This document shows positions 1-9,658 of a stretch of DNA of 64,000 bases, piece after piece. The stretch is from assembly GCA_045654205.1 (NCBI GenBank), contig JAZOMZ010000025.1:1-64000 (forward strand). The letters run 5' to 3'. A program made the translations under genes and the position numbers. The notes beneath the pieces are model-generated. The model was given only the letters and a program-made list of their open reading frames with translations. It ran no database searches and was not told the origin of the DNA. The stretch comes from Enterocola sp045654205. Lineage in GTDB: Bacteria; Bacteroidota; Bacteroidia; Bacteroidales; Paludibacteraceae. The first letter of the stretch is position 1; each line of letters begins with the position of its first letter.

Positions 1-96
<96 letters not shown>

Positions 97-103
97 TTTC
101 AGA

Positions 104-139
104 GAAGCTTGCAACAAATAGTTGCAGGCTTCTTTTTTT
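104..139 (+). terminator. Rho-independent terminator of the rRNA operon
   Basis: A 12-bp stem (104-115 pairing with 121-132, one G-U pair) closes a 5-nt loop and is followed by seven T. It sits just after the 5S rRNA and before the next promoter. Confidence 0.85.
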
Positions 140-238
140 GTACAGGCTTTTTTTTTTGTATATAGACCTCCTTCCTCAAAATTATTAATTTCTGTAAATA
201 ATATTATAATCTCTTATCTGTATTTACTAAACTTTTAT

Positions 239-246
239 TAACTTTG
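239..246 (+). promoter_or_regulatory. Bacteroidota -7 box for the AspT-like transporter
   Basis: TAACTTTG matches TAnnTTTG, 34 bp before the start codon at 281. A TCTG at 217-220 may serve as the -33 element. Confidence 0.6.
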
Positions 247-280
247 CAGTCAATTTGAGAAAATTTAACAAAACGATTAT

Positions 281-1954
281 ATGAGTTGGTTTATAGAATT
301 GTTTACTGGTAATTCTATTGCACATGCAGTGCTTATTTATGCGCTTGTAATAGCTACTGGTGTTATGCTTGGTAAAATAAAAATTGCTGGCATATCATTA
401 GGTGTTACATTCGTTTTATTTATGGGTATTTTAGTTGGTCATTTTGGTTTATCAGTTGACCATAATTTAATGCACTTTATTAAGGAGTTTGGTTTAATCC
501 TGTTTATATTCTCTATTGGTTTACAGGTAGGTCCAAGTTTCTTTACTTCATTTAAAAAAGGAGGAATGCAGTTAAATGCACTTGCTTGTTTGCTTATTTT
601 ATTAGGTATTGGAGTGACAATTTCACTATTCTATATTTTTAATGGAAGTATTGAGATGCCTATGTTAGTAGGTATTATGCAAGGTGCTGTAACTAATACT
701 CCGGGTTTAGGTGCTGCTCAAGAAGCCTTAAGACAACTTAGTGAGGCTGGTGAACTAGTAGGTCCTATACCTTCTATCGGTTTAGGTTATGCAGTGGCAT
801 ATCCAATGGGTGTTATCGGGGTATTGCTTAGTTTTATTATTATTAGAGGAATCTTTCGTATCAAATTGGATAAAGAGGAAGAAGCTCTTGTTGCCCAAAA
901 AGAAAATCACGAAGTTCCAAATTGGATTACAATAAAGGTAACTAATGAAGCTTTAGTTGGATCTACTTTATCTGCTTGTCAAGGTATGATACGCAGACAG
1001 TTTATTGCTTCTCGACTATTTAACGGAACAGAGGTAATTATACCATCTGATGAAACAAAACTTGCATTGGGAGATATTTTATCTGTGATTGTAAATAGTG
1101 CTGATGAGAAATCTGTTACTGCTTTCTTTGGTAAGAAGATAGACTATGTGTGGGAGGATAGTGAAAATACTATGGTCTCTCGTCGTATTGTAGTTACACA
1201 AAGCAATATTAATGGTAAAACTATAGGTTCTTTAGCATTTCGTAGTTTGTATGGCGTAAATATTACTCGTGTACATCGTTCGGGTATAGACCTATTGGCT
1301 CGTCCAGAATTGTATTTACAAGTTGGAGACCGTGTTACTGTAGTAGGTTCTGCTGAAGCGATTAAGAAAGTAGAAACCATATTAGGCAATACTCTTAAAC
1401 GTTTAAATGAACCACACTTAATAACTATCTTCCTAGGTATTTTTGTTGGTATTTTAGTTGGTAGTATTCCTTTCCATTTCCCTAATATGCCAATGCCAGC
1501 AAAATTAGGATTGGCTGGTGGTCCACTTATTATTGCTATATTATTAGGTCGTTTTGGTTATAGACTAAAACTTATTACATATACCACTCAGAGTGCAAAC
1601 CTTATGCTTCGAGAAATGGGTATTTCATTGTTCTTGGCGAGTGTGGGTATTGAAGCGGGTGCCAAATTTGTTGACACAGTGGTTTCTCCAGATGGTTTGA
1701 GATGGATTCTTTCAGGTGTATTAATTACAATGATTCCTGCTATTACTGTGGGTATTATAGGACGCCTATTAAAGATAAATTATTTTACACTAATAGGTAT
1801 GATTTCAGGTAGCTGCACAAATCCTCCTGCACTAGCTTATTCTAGTTCTATTGCGAATAATGATGCTCCTGCAGTAGCTTATTCAACAGTATATCCACTA
1901 ACAATGTTCTTAAGAATTCTTTGTGCACAGTTTATAATACTGTTATTTGCATAA
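281..1954 (+). CDS. AspT/YidE-YbjL-type putative transporter
   Basis: This 557-residue inner-membrane protein has two hydrophobic halves, about residues 1-190 and 375-557, each with five or so membrane segments. Between them is a soluble region with two RCK_C (TrkA-C) modules at about 210-285 and 295-370. That layout is the AAE/AspT-like family that includes E. coli YidE and YbjL. Members exchange aspartate or other anions in the few studied cases, but the substrate here cannot be read from sequence. The small-residue-rich motif near residues 135-150 (GAVTNTPGLGAAQEAL) and its counterpart GSCTNPPALAYS near the end are the duplicated signature of the family. The gene is monocistronic, with its own promoter and a bidirectional terminator. 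Confidence 0.88.
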   Translation: MSWFIELFTGNSIAHAVLIYALVIATGVMLGKIKIAGISLGVTFVLFMGILVGHFGLSVDHNLMHFIKEFGLILFIFSIGLQVGPSFFTSFKKGGMQLNALACLLILLGIGVTISLFYIFNGSIEMPMLVGIMQGAVTNTPGLGAAQEALRQLSEAGELVGPIPSIGLGYAVAYPMGVIGVLLSFIIIRGIFRIKLDKEEEALVAQKENHEVPNWITIKVTNEALVGSTLSACQGMIRRQFIASRLFNGTEVIIPSDETKLALGDILSVIVNSADEKSVTAFFGKKIDYVWEDSENTMVSRRIVVTQSNINGKTIGSLAFRSLYGVNITRVHRSGIDLLARPELYLQVGDRVTVVGSAEAIKKVETILGNTLKRLNEPHLITIFLGIFVGILVGSIPFHFPNMPMPAKLGLAGGPLIIAILLGRFGYRLKLITYTTQSANLMLREMGISLFLASVGIEAGAKFVDTVVSPDGLRWILSGVLITMIPAITVGIIGRLLKINYFTLIGMISGSCTNPPALAYSSSIANNDAPAVAYSTVYPLTMFLRILCAQFIILLFA

Positions 1955-1955
1955 A

Positions 1956-1992
1956 AAAATGTAAGGCAGACCAAAGGTCTGCCTTACATTTT
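1956..1992. terminator. Bidirectional terminator between transporter and comM
   Basis: A perfect 17-bp inverted repeat (1956-1972 and 1976-1992, 3-nt loop) starts two bases after the transporter stop codon. It overlaps the last two bases of the convergent comM gene. A/T runs on both sides allow it to work in both directions. Confidence 0.85.
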
Positions 1993-3529
1993 ATCCAGCC
2001 CATCCTTCTTTATCTAGGTTTCTATAAGTTATTGCCTCTGCAATATGTGTTATTTCTACATTTTCACTATTATCTAGATCTGCAATAGTTCGTGCGAGTT
2101 TCAAAATTCTATCATATGCTCGTGCTGAAAGATTAAGTCTTTTCATGGCATTTTCTATCAAAACTTTACATCGGTCATTCAATTTTGCATATTTTCTGAG
2201 TAATTTTGAACTCATTTGAGCATTACAATAAATGCCATTTTCAGATTTATATCTTTCTTCTTGAATTTTTCTAGCATTTATTACTCTGTTTCTTATAGTT
2301 TTACTGCTTTCGCCTAGTGTTTTATTACTTAAATCTTCAAAAGGAACAGGAACTATTTCCATATGTATGTCAATACGATCTAATAATGGTCCTGAGATTT
2401 TATTTAAGTATTTTTTTACGGCTCCTGGAGGGCAAACACATTCTTTCTCTGGGTGATTATAGTATCCACATGGACATGGATTCATAGAAGCTACCAGCAT
2501 AAAGCTAGCTGGGTATTCTACGGTGTTTGATGCCCTTGAAATGCAAATATTTCTATCTTCTAGTGGTTGACGCATTACTTCTAGTACTGATCTTTTAAAT
2601 TCAGGAAGTTCGTCAAGGAATAAGACTCCATTGTGAGCTAATGAGATCTCTCCAGGCTGTGGATATGAACCTCCGCCAACTAGTGCTATATCAGAAATGG
2701 TGTGGTGTGGACTTCTAAAAGGTCTTTTTTGTAGTAATGACATGCCTTTGGGCATTATTCCTGATACTGAGTGAATTTTTGTTGTTTCTAATGCTTCTGA
2801 TAGGGATAATGGAGGTAGAATAGTAGGTAATCTTTTTGCAAGCATTGATTTCCCAGCGCCAGGAGGACCAATGAGGATGATATTATGTCCACCGGCAGCC
2901 GCAATCTCCATAGCTCTTTTGACTTGTTCTTGACCTTTTACGTCAGAGAAGTCTAATTCATAATTCTTGTTTATTTCACAGAATTCTTCTTCAAGATTCA
3001 GTGTGGTAGGTGTGATTTCTACTTTACCTTCTAAAAAATCAACAACTTCTGTAATTTTACTAACACCTATAATATCAAGTCCTTTTACAACAGCTGCTTC
3101 TTTTGCATTTGCTTCAGGAAGAATAAATCCTTTAAATCCTTCTTCTTTTGCCATAATTGCAATGGGTAGAGCTCCTTTTATAGGTAGAATACTACCATCT
3201 AATGATAGTTCTCCCATTATAATATAGTATTCTAATTTGTCTGAATTTATCTGTCCATTACCTGCAAGCATACCCATTGCTAGCGGAAGGTCATAAGATG
3301 AGCCTTCTTTTTTGATATCAGCAGGTGCCATATTTATTATGACTTGCTGACGCGGAAATTTGTATCTGTTGTGGGTTAATGCAGAGAGGATTCTCTCTCT
3401 ACTTTCACGTACTGCACTATCTGGCAGACCTACTAAGAAGAATTTAATACCTTGTGATACGTTTACCTCGATGGTAACGACGGTCGCGTTGATGCCTTGC
3501 ACCGCAGCGCCAAAACATTTTACTAACAT
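1991..3529 (-). CDS. comM: YifB/ComM family AAA+ ATPase (Mg-chelatase-like)
   Basis: The protein has 512 residues, the usual length of the family. An N-terminal ChlI-like domain (about 1-170) is followed by the AAA+ Mg-chelatase module with Walker A GPPGAGKS at 221-228 and Walker B-like LFLDELPEF. A C-terminal helical domain follows, and a cysteine cluster (NPCPCGYYNHPEKECVCPPG) is typical of the family. In Vibrio and Haemophilus, ComM is a hexameric helicase promoting branch migration during natural transformation. Whether this organism is transformable is unknown. It is the last gene of the minus-strand run from holB, 52 bp after psd, and it may also be read from its own weaker promoter. 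Confidence 0.93.
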   Translation of the reverse strand: MLVKCFGAAVQGINATVVTIEVNVSQGIKFFLVGLPDSAVRESRERILSALTHNRYKFPRQQVIINMAPADIKKEGSSYDLPLAMGMLAGNGQINSDKLEYYIIMGELSLDGSILPIKGALPIAIMAKEEGFKGFILPEANAKEAAVVKGLDIIGVSKITEVVDFLEGKVEITPTTLNLEEEFCEINKNYELDFSDVKGQEQVKRAMEIAAAGGHNIILIGPPGAGKSMLAKRLPTILPPLSLSEALETTKIHSVSGIMPKGMSLLQKRPFRSPHHTISDIALVGGGSYPQPGEISLAHNGVLFLDELPEFKRSVLEVMRQPLEDRNICISRASNTVEYPASFMLVASMNPCPCGYYNHPEKECVCPPGAVKKYLNKISGPLLDRIDIHMEIVPVPFEDLSNKTLGESSKTIRNRVINARKIQEERYKSENGIYCNAQMSSKLLRKYAKLNDRCKVLIENAMKRLNLSARAYDRILKLARTIADLDNSENVEITHIAEAITYRNLDKEGWAG

Positions 3530-3554
3530 AAGAAATAGATTAATAATTTAATGG

Positions 3555-3582
3555 GGGATAGTAAACTAATGTTTACTATCCC
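3555..3582 (-). other. Intercistronic hairpin between psd and comM
   Basis: A perfect 12-bp inverted repeat with a 4-nt loop (3555-3566 and 3571-3582) starts at the psd stop codon. No T run follows on the minus strand. An mRNA-processing or weak attenuation role is possible, but it is not a clear terminator. Confidence 0.5.
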
Positions 3583-4244
3583 TAGTTATGTTTTAATTTA
3601 GCTATAATTGTTTCATTTCCGATTGTTTCATCATCAATGTCTACTAGAATTTCTGCGTCTAGTGGTAGATATAAGTCAACTCTAGAACCAAATTTGATAA
3701 ATCCCATTTGTTCATTTCTATGACATTCTTGACCTTCTTTTGCATATGTCACAATTCTACGAGCTAATGCTCCAGCTACCTGTCTAACTAATACAGTTTG
3801 CTTATTTGGGGCTTCTATCAGTACAGTTGAACGTTCGTTCTCTGTACTAGATTTTGGAAGATATGCTGCCATGTAGCGTCCCTTTTGGTGTGATGAATGT
3901 AGTATTTTTCCTGCGATAGGGTACCAATTGGCATGCATATTGAATGGTGACATAAATATAGATACTTGAATTCTTTTTTCATGAAGAAGTCCATTCTCTT
4001 CTGTTGGTTCTATAACAACTATAGTTCCGTCTGCAGGCGCTACGATATAATTATCGTCTGCAACATGAGTTCTTTCCGAAATTCTAAAGAAATATGTAAA
4101 GAATGACAGAAAAACTAATGATACAACAACAGTGCATGTAGTTAAGATGACTGAGCTAACTATTAAGTAAATTAACCCATTAATTGCTATTAATGCTAGC
4201 AAAAGTGTTAATAGGAATGAACGACCTTCTTTGTGAATTTTCAT
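3582..4244 (-). CDS. psd: Phosphatidylserine decarboxylase proenzyme (short type)
   Basis: This enzyme converts phosphatidylserine to phosphatidylethanolamine at the membrane. It has 220 residues, typical of the compact bacterial/archaeal PSD-A class. Two membrane segments lie at about 9-52. The motif FGSRVDLYLP places the self-cleavage site between Gly186 and Ser187, where Ser187 becomes the pyruvoyl group. The MSPFNMHANWYPI region carries the conserved histidine. The start codon shares its first base with the end of cdsA, so the two lipid genes are translationally coupled. The phosphatidylserine synthase gene that often neighbours psd is not in this window. Confidence 0.93.
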   Translation of the reverse strand: MKIHKEGRSFLLTLLLALIAINGLIYLIVSSVILTTCTVVVSLVFLSFFTYFFRISERTHVADDNYIVAPADGTIVVIEPTEENGLLHEKRIQVSIFMSPFNMHANWYPIAGKILHSSHQKGRYMAAYLPKSSTENERSTVLIEAPNKQTVLVRQVAGALARRIVTYAKEGQECHRNEQMGFIKFGSRVDLYLPLDAEILVDIDDETIGNETIIAKLKHN

Positions 4245-5059
4245 TATGCAAGTTCTTTTAAGAATGTTAAGTATATATAGATTACAGGTATAGCGAATAA
4301 TAAACTATCAAATCTGTCTAGTATACCACCATGGCCAGGTAATATATTGCCTGAGTCTTTAATTTGTACTGTGCGTTTTAGTAATGATTCAAATAAATCA
4401 CCATATGTACCAAAGATAACTACCAATATTCCAAATACAATCCATTGCCATACTGCTACAGCAGGGAAGAAATACCAAAATACTAATGAACCAGCGATTG
4501 CAAATAATGCTCCACCAATGAATCCTTCCCATGTTTTCTTTGGTGAAATGCGTTCAAAGAACTTATGTTTGCCAAGTAGCATTCCAGATAGGTATGCACC
4601 TGTATCTGAAACCCAAATTAATACGAATAGAGCAAGTATCCAATGAGTATTTTCATCTGTTGCAATAAGGTTTAGCATACTAAATGGTAGTGCTACCATA
4701 CACTGACCTAAAAGTGAAAATGCAAGATTGTGCATAGGTGCAGGTTTATTTCTATATAGTTCTGCAATTACTAGTGCGAGTATATAGAACGCATATACAA
4801 TTATTAATGTGCCAGTATTCCAGAATGCCATTTGAATGCATCCTGAGTATAATATTACCCCTGCTATTATAAGTGCAATACTTGGTACTTGTACCTTATC
4901 ATTTAGATTAACTAGTTTGTAGAATTCAAATAATCCTAATACACAAAATATTGAGAATAGTGCAGATAGGGTGTAATATAATTCTTGAAAATATATACTA
5001 GCTAATATTGATGCTACAAATATTGCTCCTGTAAATGTGCGTTTAAAGAAATTATTCAT
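4244..5059 (-). CDS. cdsA: Phosphatidate cytidylyltransferase (CDP-diglyceride synthase)
   Basis: CdsA makes CDP-diacylglycerol from phosphatidic acid and CTP, the precursor of all phospholipids. The 271-residue protein is almost entirely hydrophobic, with about eight membrane segments. The family signature is at residues 234-252, KDSGNILPGHGGILDRFDS, which holds the metal-binding aspartates. It overlaps ftsH by 8 bp upstream and psd by 1 bp downstream, so it sits inside one tight operon. Confidence 0.95.
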   Translation of the reverse strand: MNNFFKRTFTGAIFVASILASIYFQELYYTLSALFSIFCVLGLFEFYKLVNLNDKVQVPSIALIIAGVILYSGCIQMAFWNTGTLIIVYAFYILALVIAELYRNKPAPMHNLAFSLLGQCMVALPFSMLNLIATDENTHWILALFVLIWVSDTGAYLSGMLLGKHKFFERISPKKTWEGFIGGALFAIAGSLVFWYFFPAVAVWQWIVFGILVVIFGTYGDLFESLLKRTVQIKDSGNILPGHGGILDRFDSLLFAIPVIYIYLTFLKELA

Positions 5060-7037
5060 TGTTATCTTGGTTTTGAATGTCTTCTACTATAGCTGTTTCT
5101 TCAGTAGTATTCTCTACCTCTTTTTTATTTTCTCTTGATAATTCTTCTTGACGAGATGTCCAAGGTCTTTTACCAAAGATTCTTTCTACGTCGTCTGCAA
5201 AGATGACTTCTTTCTCAACAAGTAGGTCTGCTAATTCCTTATGTTGTTCTCTATGAGAATTAATTAAATCTTTTGCACGATTATATTGCTCGTCAACGAT
5301 AGCTTTTACTTCTTTATCTATTAGTTCTGCAGTTTTTTCACTATATGGTTTAGTGAAAGAGTATTCTGCTCTAGATGAATCGAAATAACTAATATTAGAT
5401 AGTTTATCGCTCATACCATAGTAAACAACCATAGAGTATGCCATTTTGGTAGCGCGTTCTAGGTCATTTAGTGCTCCTGTTGATATGGTTGAGAAACAAA
5501 CCTCTTCTGCTGCACGACCACCTAATAGTGAACACATTTCATCTAGTAATTGTTCTTTTGTAGTTAGTTGTCTTTCTTCTGGTAGATACCATGCAGCTCC
5601 TAATGCTTTACCACGAGGAACGATTGTTACTTTCACTAGTGGATTGGCATATTGAAGCAACCAACTTACAGAAGCGTGTCCAGCCTCGTGTGTGGCAATA
5701 GAGTTCTTTTCTGTATTAGTTGTAAGTTTATTTTTTCTTTCAAGACCGCCGATTATTCTATCTACAGCATCTAGGAAATCTTGTTTACCTACGCTCTCTC
5801 TATTTTTTCTAGCAGCAATAAGTGCGGCTTCATTACATACATTAGCAATTTCAGCTCCCGAAAAACCTGGGGTTTGTTTTGCTAATAAATCTATATTAAG
5901 TTCTGAATCTAATTTTAGTGGACGAAGATGCACTTCGAATATTTCCTTTCTCTCATGTACATCTGGAAGGTCTACACTAATTTGTCTATCAAAACGTCCA
6001 GCTCTTAATAATGCTTTATCTAAGATGTCTGCTCTGTTGGTAGCTGCTAATATAATTATTCCACTATTAGTTCCGAATCCGTCCATTTCTGTTAGGAGTT
6101 GGTTAAGTGTATTTTCTCTTTCATCATTAGAGTTTAGAGAAGGACCTTTCCCTCTAGCACGACCAATTGCATCTATCTCATCAATAAAGATGATACAAGG
6201 TGATTTTTCTTTTGCTTGACGGAATAAATCTCTTACTCTAGAAGCACCTACACCAACAAACATTTCAACGAAATCTGAGCCAGATAGTGAGAAGAAAGGT
6301 ACATTTGCTTCTCCCGCAACAGCTTTTGCTAGAAGAGTTTTCCCAGTTCCTGGAGGGCCTACAAGCAACGCTCCTTTTGGTATTTTACCACCTAGTTTGG
6401 TGAATTTTGTTGGGCTTTTAAGGAATTCTACTATTTCTTGTACTTCTTCTTTTGCTCCTTCAAGTCCTGCAACGTCTTTAAATGTTACTTTTTGTGTTGT
6501 GGCATCTTTGTCAAATAATTGAGCTTTAGATTTTCCTACACTAAATATACCAGATCCTGCACCTCCACCCATTCTTCTCATCATAAATATCCAGAAAAAT
6601 AGAATAAGTAGGATAGGTCCGAAACTTACTAAGAATGAATCAAAGAAATTTGTACGGTCTTCGTATCTAATTTCAATATCAGGTTTATTGCTAATGAAAT
6701 TATCAAAGCTTTCTGCAGATGGAATGCTTACTTCTAGTATAGATTCTTTGCCTATATGATTACGTGCATCTTCGCTTCCATAAATTTCAATGAATGCTAA
6801 ACTATCTTTTTCATTGATTGTTGCTTCTGCGGTTTCTTTATTGATAATAACAATTTTGCTTATATAACCTTTGTCTACATATTGTTTGAATTGGTTATAA
6901 GCTACTTGTTTGTTGTCTTCTGAATCGCCCCAAAAGGTTATACCGATAAGGAATGCTCCGATGGCTAGGTATAGCCATGTGAGATTTATTTTTATCGGTT
7001 TCTTTTTGTTATTTGGTGTGTTTGATTGGTTGCTCAT
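5052..7037 (-). CDS. ftsH: ATP-dependent zinc metalloprotease FtsH
   Basis: This membrane-anchored AAA+ protease degrades damaged membrane proteins and regulatory substrates. Two membrane segments (about 20-37 and 134-153) flank a periplasmic FtsH_ext domain. The AAA module has Walker A GPPGTGKT at 227-234, Walker B IIFIDEIDA near 282-290 and the pore motif FVEMFVGVG. The M41 peptidase has zinc-binding HEAGH at 450-454. The 661-residue length is normal, with a charged glutamate-rich tail after about 630. It follows rsfS with a 4-bp overlap. Confidence 0.97.
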   Translation of the reverse strand: MSNQSNTPNNKKKPIKINLTWLYLAIGAFLIGITFWGDSEDNKQVAYNQFKQYVDKGYISKIVIINKETAEATINEKDSLAFIEIYGSEDARNHIGKESILEVSIPSAESFDNFISNKPDIEIRYEDRTNFFDSFLVSFGPILLILFFWIFMMRRMGGGAGSGIFSVGKSKAQLFDKDATTQKVTFKDVAGLEGAKEEVQEIVEFLKSPTKFTKLGGKIPKGALLVGPPGTGKTLLAKAVAGEANVPFFSLSGSDFVEMFVGVGASRVRDLFRQAKEKSPCIIFIDEIDAIGRARGKGPSLNSNDERENTLNQLLTEMDGFGTNSGIIILAATNRADILDKALLRAGRFDRQISVDLPDVHERKEIFEVHLRPLKLDSELNIDLLAKQTPGFSGAEIANVCNEAALIAARKNRESVGKQDFLDAVDRIIGGLERKNKLTTNTEKNSIATHEAGHASVSWLLQYANPLVKVTIVPRGKALGAAWYLPEERQLTTKEQLLDEMCSLLGGRAAEEVCFSTISTGALNDLERATKMAYSMVVYYGMSDKLSNISYFDSSRAEYSFTKPYSEKTAELIDKEVKAIVDEQYNRAKDLINSHREQHKELADLLVEKEVIFADDVERIFGKRPWTSRQEELSRENKKEVENTTEETAIVEDIQNQDNNE

Positions 7038-7390
7038 AGGTCTGCAATTTCTGTTGTTTCAGCATCTTCCCATAGGTGCTCTAAATCATAGAAAGCACGA
7101 GGTTCACGTTGCATAATGTGTACCATAATGTCAGAATAGTCTGCTACAATCCATTCGCTATTTTCAAATCCTTCCATAGCGATTGGCTTTTGTCCGTAAT
7201 TTTTTCTTACGTATTCCTTTAAGTTTGTCGCTACGTAATTTACGTGTGTGTTTGAGTTACCTTCGCAGATAACCATATATTGGCAAATGCAATTTTCAAT
7301 GCCTGTTAAATCAACAACTACTATTTTTGAAGCTTTACCATCTTGTAAACCTTCAACTATCATATCTACAAATTTCTTATCTTGTGTCAT
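7034..7390 (-). CDS. rsfS: Ribosome silencing factor RsfS
   Basis: RsfS binds ribosomal protein L14 on the large subunit and blocks subunit joining when nutrients are scarce. The 118-residue length and the conserved core fit the family. That core includes VVDLTGIENCICQYMVICEG, EGFENSEWIVADYSDIMVHI and the terminal YDLEHLWEDAE. It lies between mrp (1-bp gap) and ftsH (4-bp overlap), a placement also found in other Bacteroidota. Confidence 0.93.
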   Translation of the reverse strand: MTQDKKFVDMIVEGLQDGKASKIVVVDLTGIENCICQYMVICEGNSNTHVNYVATNLKEYVRKNYGQKPIAMEGFENSEWIVADYSDIMVHIMQREPRAFYDLEHLWEDAETTEIADL

Positions 7391-7391
7391 C

Positions 7392-8447
7392 TTATTCTTT
7401 TATTAGTTCTGCAAATATACTGTTTTTTGCAACATTTTCAAAGGCTTGTGCTATAATATCGTCATCGTTAAGCGCAATAGGTGTACCTGCGTCTCCAGAA
7501 TCACAAATACCTTGTACTAGTGGAATTTGACCCAATAGTTTAAGTCCTCTCTTTTCTGCTAGATTTTTAACTCCGTCTTTACCGAAAATGTAATATTTGT
7601 TCTCTGGAAGTTCTTTGGGTGTAAACCAAGACATGTTTTCTATCAGTCCTAAAATAGGAACATTTACTTTGTCGTTTTGGAACATATCAATGCCCTTAAT
7701 AGCATCTGCTAGGGCTACTTGTTGAGGAGTACTTACTACTACTGCACCATCAAGTTTAATTGTGCCTACAATGCTTAGGTGAATGTCGCTAGTGCCCGGA
7801 GGTAGGTCTATAAGGAAGAAATCTAAATCTCCCCATGCTGCATCATTGATAAGTTGTTTGATGGCATTACTTGCCATAGCTCCGCGCCATACAATAGCAG
7901 ATTCTGGGTTTACGAAGAATCCTATTGATAAAATCTTAATGCCATATTTTTCTATAGGCATAATTTTACCATTTTCATCAGCTACAGGTCTAGCATCTTC
8001 AATATTAAACATTTTTGGGATAGATGGACCATAAATATCAGCATCAAGAAGGCCCACTTTGTAACCTGCTTTGCTTAATGCAATGGCTAGGTTTGCTGAA
8101 ACTGTAGATTTTCCAACGCCTCCTTTGCCAGAAGAAACTGCAATTTTGCATTTAACGCCTTCTAGTGGCATAGCTTTAGGTTCTTGTACAGGAGAATTTA
8201 CAATTATATCTATGTGACCTTTAATGTCTACTTCTTCACTTACAAATGTAAGAATTGCTTGTTCACAGGCTTTTATAAGTGATTTTGCAAATGGATCTTG
8301 TGGTTTTAATTGTAATGAAAACCATACAGAATTACCATCTATTCTTATATTGTCAGCCACCATATTTGCACTAACAATATCTTCGCCAGTGCCAGGGTAA
8401 CGCACTTTTTTTAGAGCATCTATAATTAATTGTGGGTATAGTGTCAT
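7392..8447 (-). CDS. mrp: Mrp/ApbC family Fe-S cluster carrier ATPase
   Basis: The 351-residue protein has an N-terminal DUF59/MIP18-like domain (about 5-85) and a ParA/MinD-like ATPase domain with deviant Walker A GKGGVGKS at 107-114. Switch motifs LLDADIYGPSIP and IDLPPGTSD are also present. Family members carry and deliver Fe-S clusters. The CxxC pair found after IENMS in the E. coli protein is replaced here by SWFTPKELPENKYYIFG, so cluster binding, if any, must use other ligands. It begins one base after trmB ends and is followed one base later by rsfS. Confidence 0.92.
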   Translation of the reverse strand: MTLYPQLIIDALKKVRYPGTGEDIVSANMVADNIRIDGNSVWFSLQLKPQDPFAKSLIKACEQAILTFVSEEVDIKGHIDIIVNSPVQEPKAMPLEGVKCKIAVSSGKGGVGKSTVSANLAIALSKAGYKVGLLDADIYGPSIPKMFNIEDARPVADENGKIMPIEKYGIKILSIGFFVNPESAIVWRGAMASNAIKQLINDAAWGDLDFFLIDLPPGTSDIHLSIVGTIKLDGAVVVSTPQQVALADAIKGIDMFQNDKVNVPILGLIENMSWFTPKELPENKYYIFGKDGVKNLAEKRGLKLLGQIPLVQGICDSGDAGTPIALNDDDIIAQAFENVAKNSIFAELIKE

Positions 8448-8448
8448 C

Positions 8449-9189
8449 TTAATCTAAATTTGAACCTCTTCTGTTGTAACTTTTATAATTATCTTTTTCT
8501 ATTTCTTCATCCACTTCTACAAATTCTGTTCTTTTAGAAAGGTTAAATTGGATGTATTTAATGGAAAGTCCGCGTTCCAACCATTGTTTTTCATAGTGAG
8601 TTTTAATTGATAAAATCTCATTATTCCAGCTGCTATGGTACAAATCATCTGTGGCAAAGTTAACAACGTATTTGTTTTTATCTACCATTAGAGTGGTGTA
8701 TGTGTATAGGAATGGACTGTCTGTTTTTAAATGGATAATACCGTTTTCTTTCATAATTTGTTGGTATCTTTCCATAAATGCAGTGCTAGTAAGTCTTTTT
8801 CTCACTTTTTTCATTTGTGGATCTGGAAATGTAATCCATATTTCACTAACTTCATTTTCTGCAAAGAAACTAGTAATCATTTCTATATTGGTACGTAGGA
8901 ATGCAACATTTCTATCACCGTTAAGGAATGATTTTTTAGCCCCTGTCCACATTCTTGCACCTTTAATATCGATACCAATAAAATTCTTTTCTGGGAAAAG
9001 ATGTGCTAGTTCTACTGTATATTCTCCTTTGCCGCAACCTAATTCTAAAACTATAGGATTAGAATTGCCAAAGTATTCGTGCCATTTGCCTTTCAGTTTA
9101 AAATCATTCTCTAGTTCTTTTGCAGGACATTGAAAAACATTGGTAAATGTTTCCATTTCTGCAAATTTTTGTAATTTATTCTTTCCCAT
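8449..9189 (-). CDS. trmB: tRNA (guanine-N7-)-methyltransferase
   Basis: TrmB methylates G46 in the variable loop of tRNAs. The 246-residue protein has the SAM-binding motif LELGCGKGEYT near residue 50 and the family motif ITFPDPQMKKVRKRL near 120-135. The conserved TDSPFLYTYT segment follows. Its start overlaps the end of gldH by 14 bp. Confidence 0.94.
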   Translation of the reverse strand: MGKNKLQKFAEMETFTNVFQCPAKELENDFKLKGKWHEYFGNSNPIVLELGCGKGEYTVELAHLFPEKNFIGIDIKGARMWTGAKKSFLNGDRNVAFLRTNIEMITSFFAENEVSEIWITFPDPQMKKVRKRLTSTAFMERYQQIMKENGIIHLKTDSPFLYTYTTLMVDKNKYVVNFATDDLYHSSWNNEILSIKTHYEKQWLERGLSIKYIQFNLSKRTEFVEVDEEIEKDNYKSYNRRGSNLD

Positions 9190-9658
9190 AATTATTTTGC
9201 TGAATAGTTAAGCCAATAGATTCAACACCTTTTAATATGGTATCTCTCATAGCTTGGTAAATTTCAAATTTATACTCCCCTTTGATAGGAAATTTAATAT
9301 TTTGCATATAAAAAAGTGGCATTTCATAGACAAAGAAATAATCCTGTCCTAGTGGCTCGCCTAATTGATTATATAAATAACATTCTAAGGTGTCTTTGGC
9401 AATATTACCATTAGGGTCTGTTGATACAGTGAATAGCCATAGATTTTGGAATCTAAATTCAGAGTTATGTCTGATATTTAATAGAACATCATAATGATTA
9501 ATTGTATCTTCTGCATTATATGAAAAGAAACAAACAGAATCTTTGTCCCATGTGTGATCTTCTATGTCGTTATATTTATTATAGACCCTGGAATTATTGC
9601 ATGATACAAGTAAAAATATGCCTACAAAAAATAATGAAACTATATTAATTATTTTCAT
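9176..9658 (-). CDS. gldH: Gliding-motility-type lipoprotein GldH
   Basis: The 160-residue protein has a signal peptide ending in the lipobox LVSC (Cys20) and the family's conserved segments: HTWDKDS, the LNIRHNSEFRFQNLWLF strand region and the DTLECYLYNQLGEPLG region. In Flavobacterium johnsoniae GldH is needed for gliding and for type IX secretion/SprB function. Many non-gliding Bacteroidales keep it. It overlaps both neighbours (4 bp with the PSP1 gene, 14 bp with trmB) in a housekeeping operon. Confidence 0.88.
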   Translation of the reverse strand: MKIINIVSLFFVGIFLLVSCNNSRVYNKYNDIEDHTWDKDSVCFFSYNAEDTINHYDVLLNIRHNSEFRFQNLWLFTVSTDPNGNIAKDTLECYLYNQLGEPLGQDYFFVYEMPLFYMQNIKFPIKGEYKFEIYQAMRDTILKGVESIGLTIQQNNYGKE

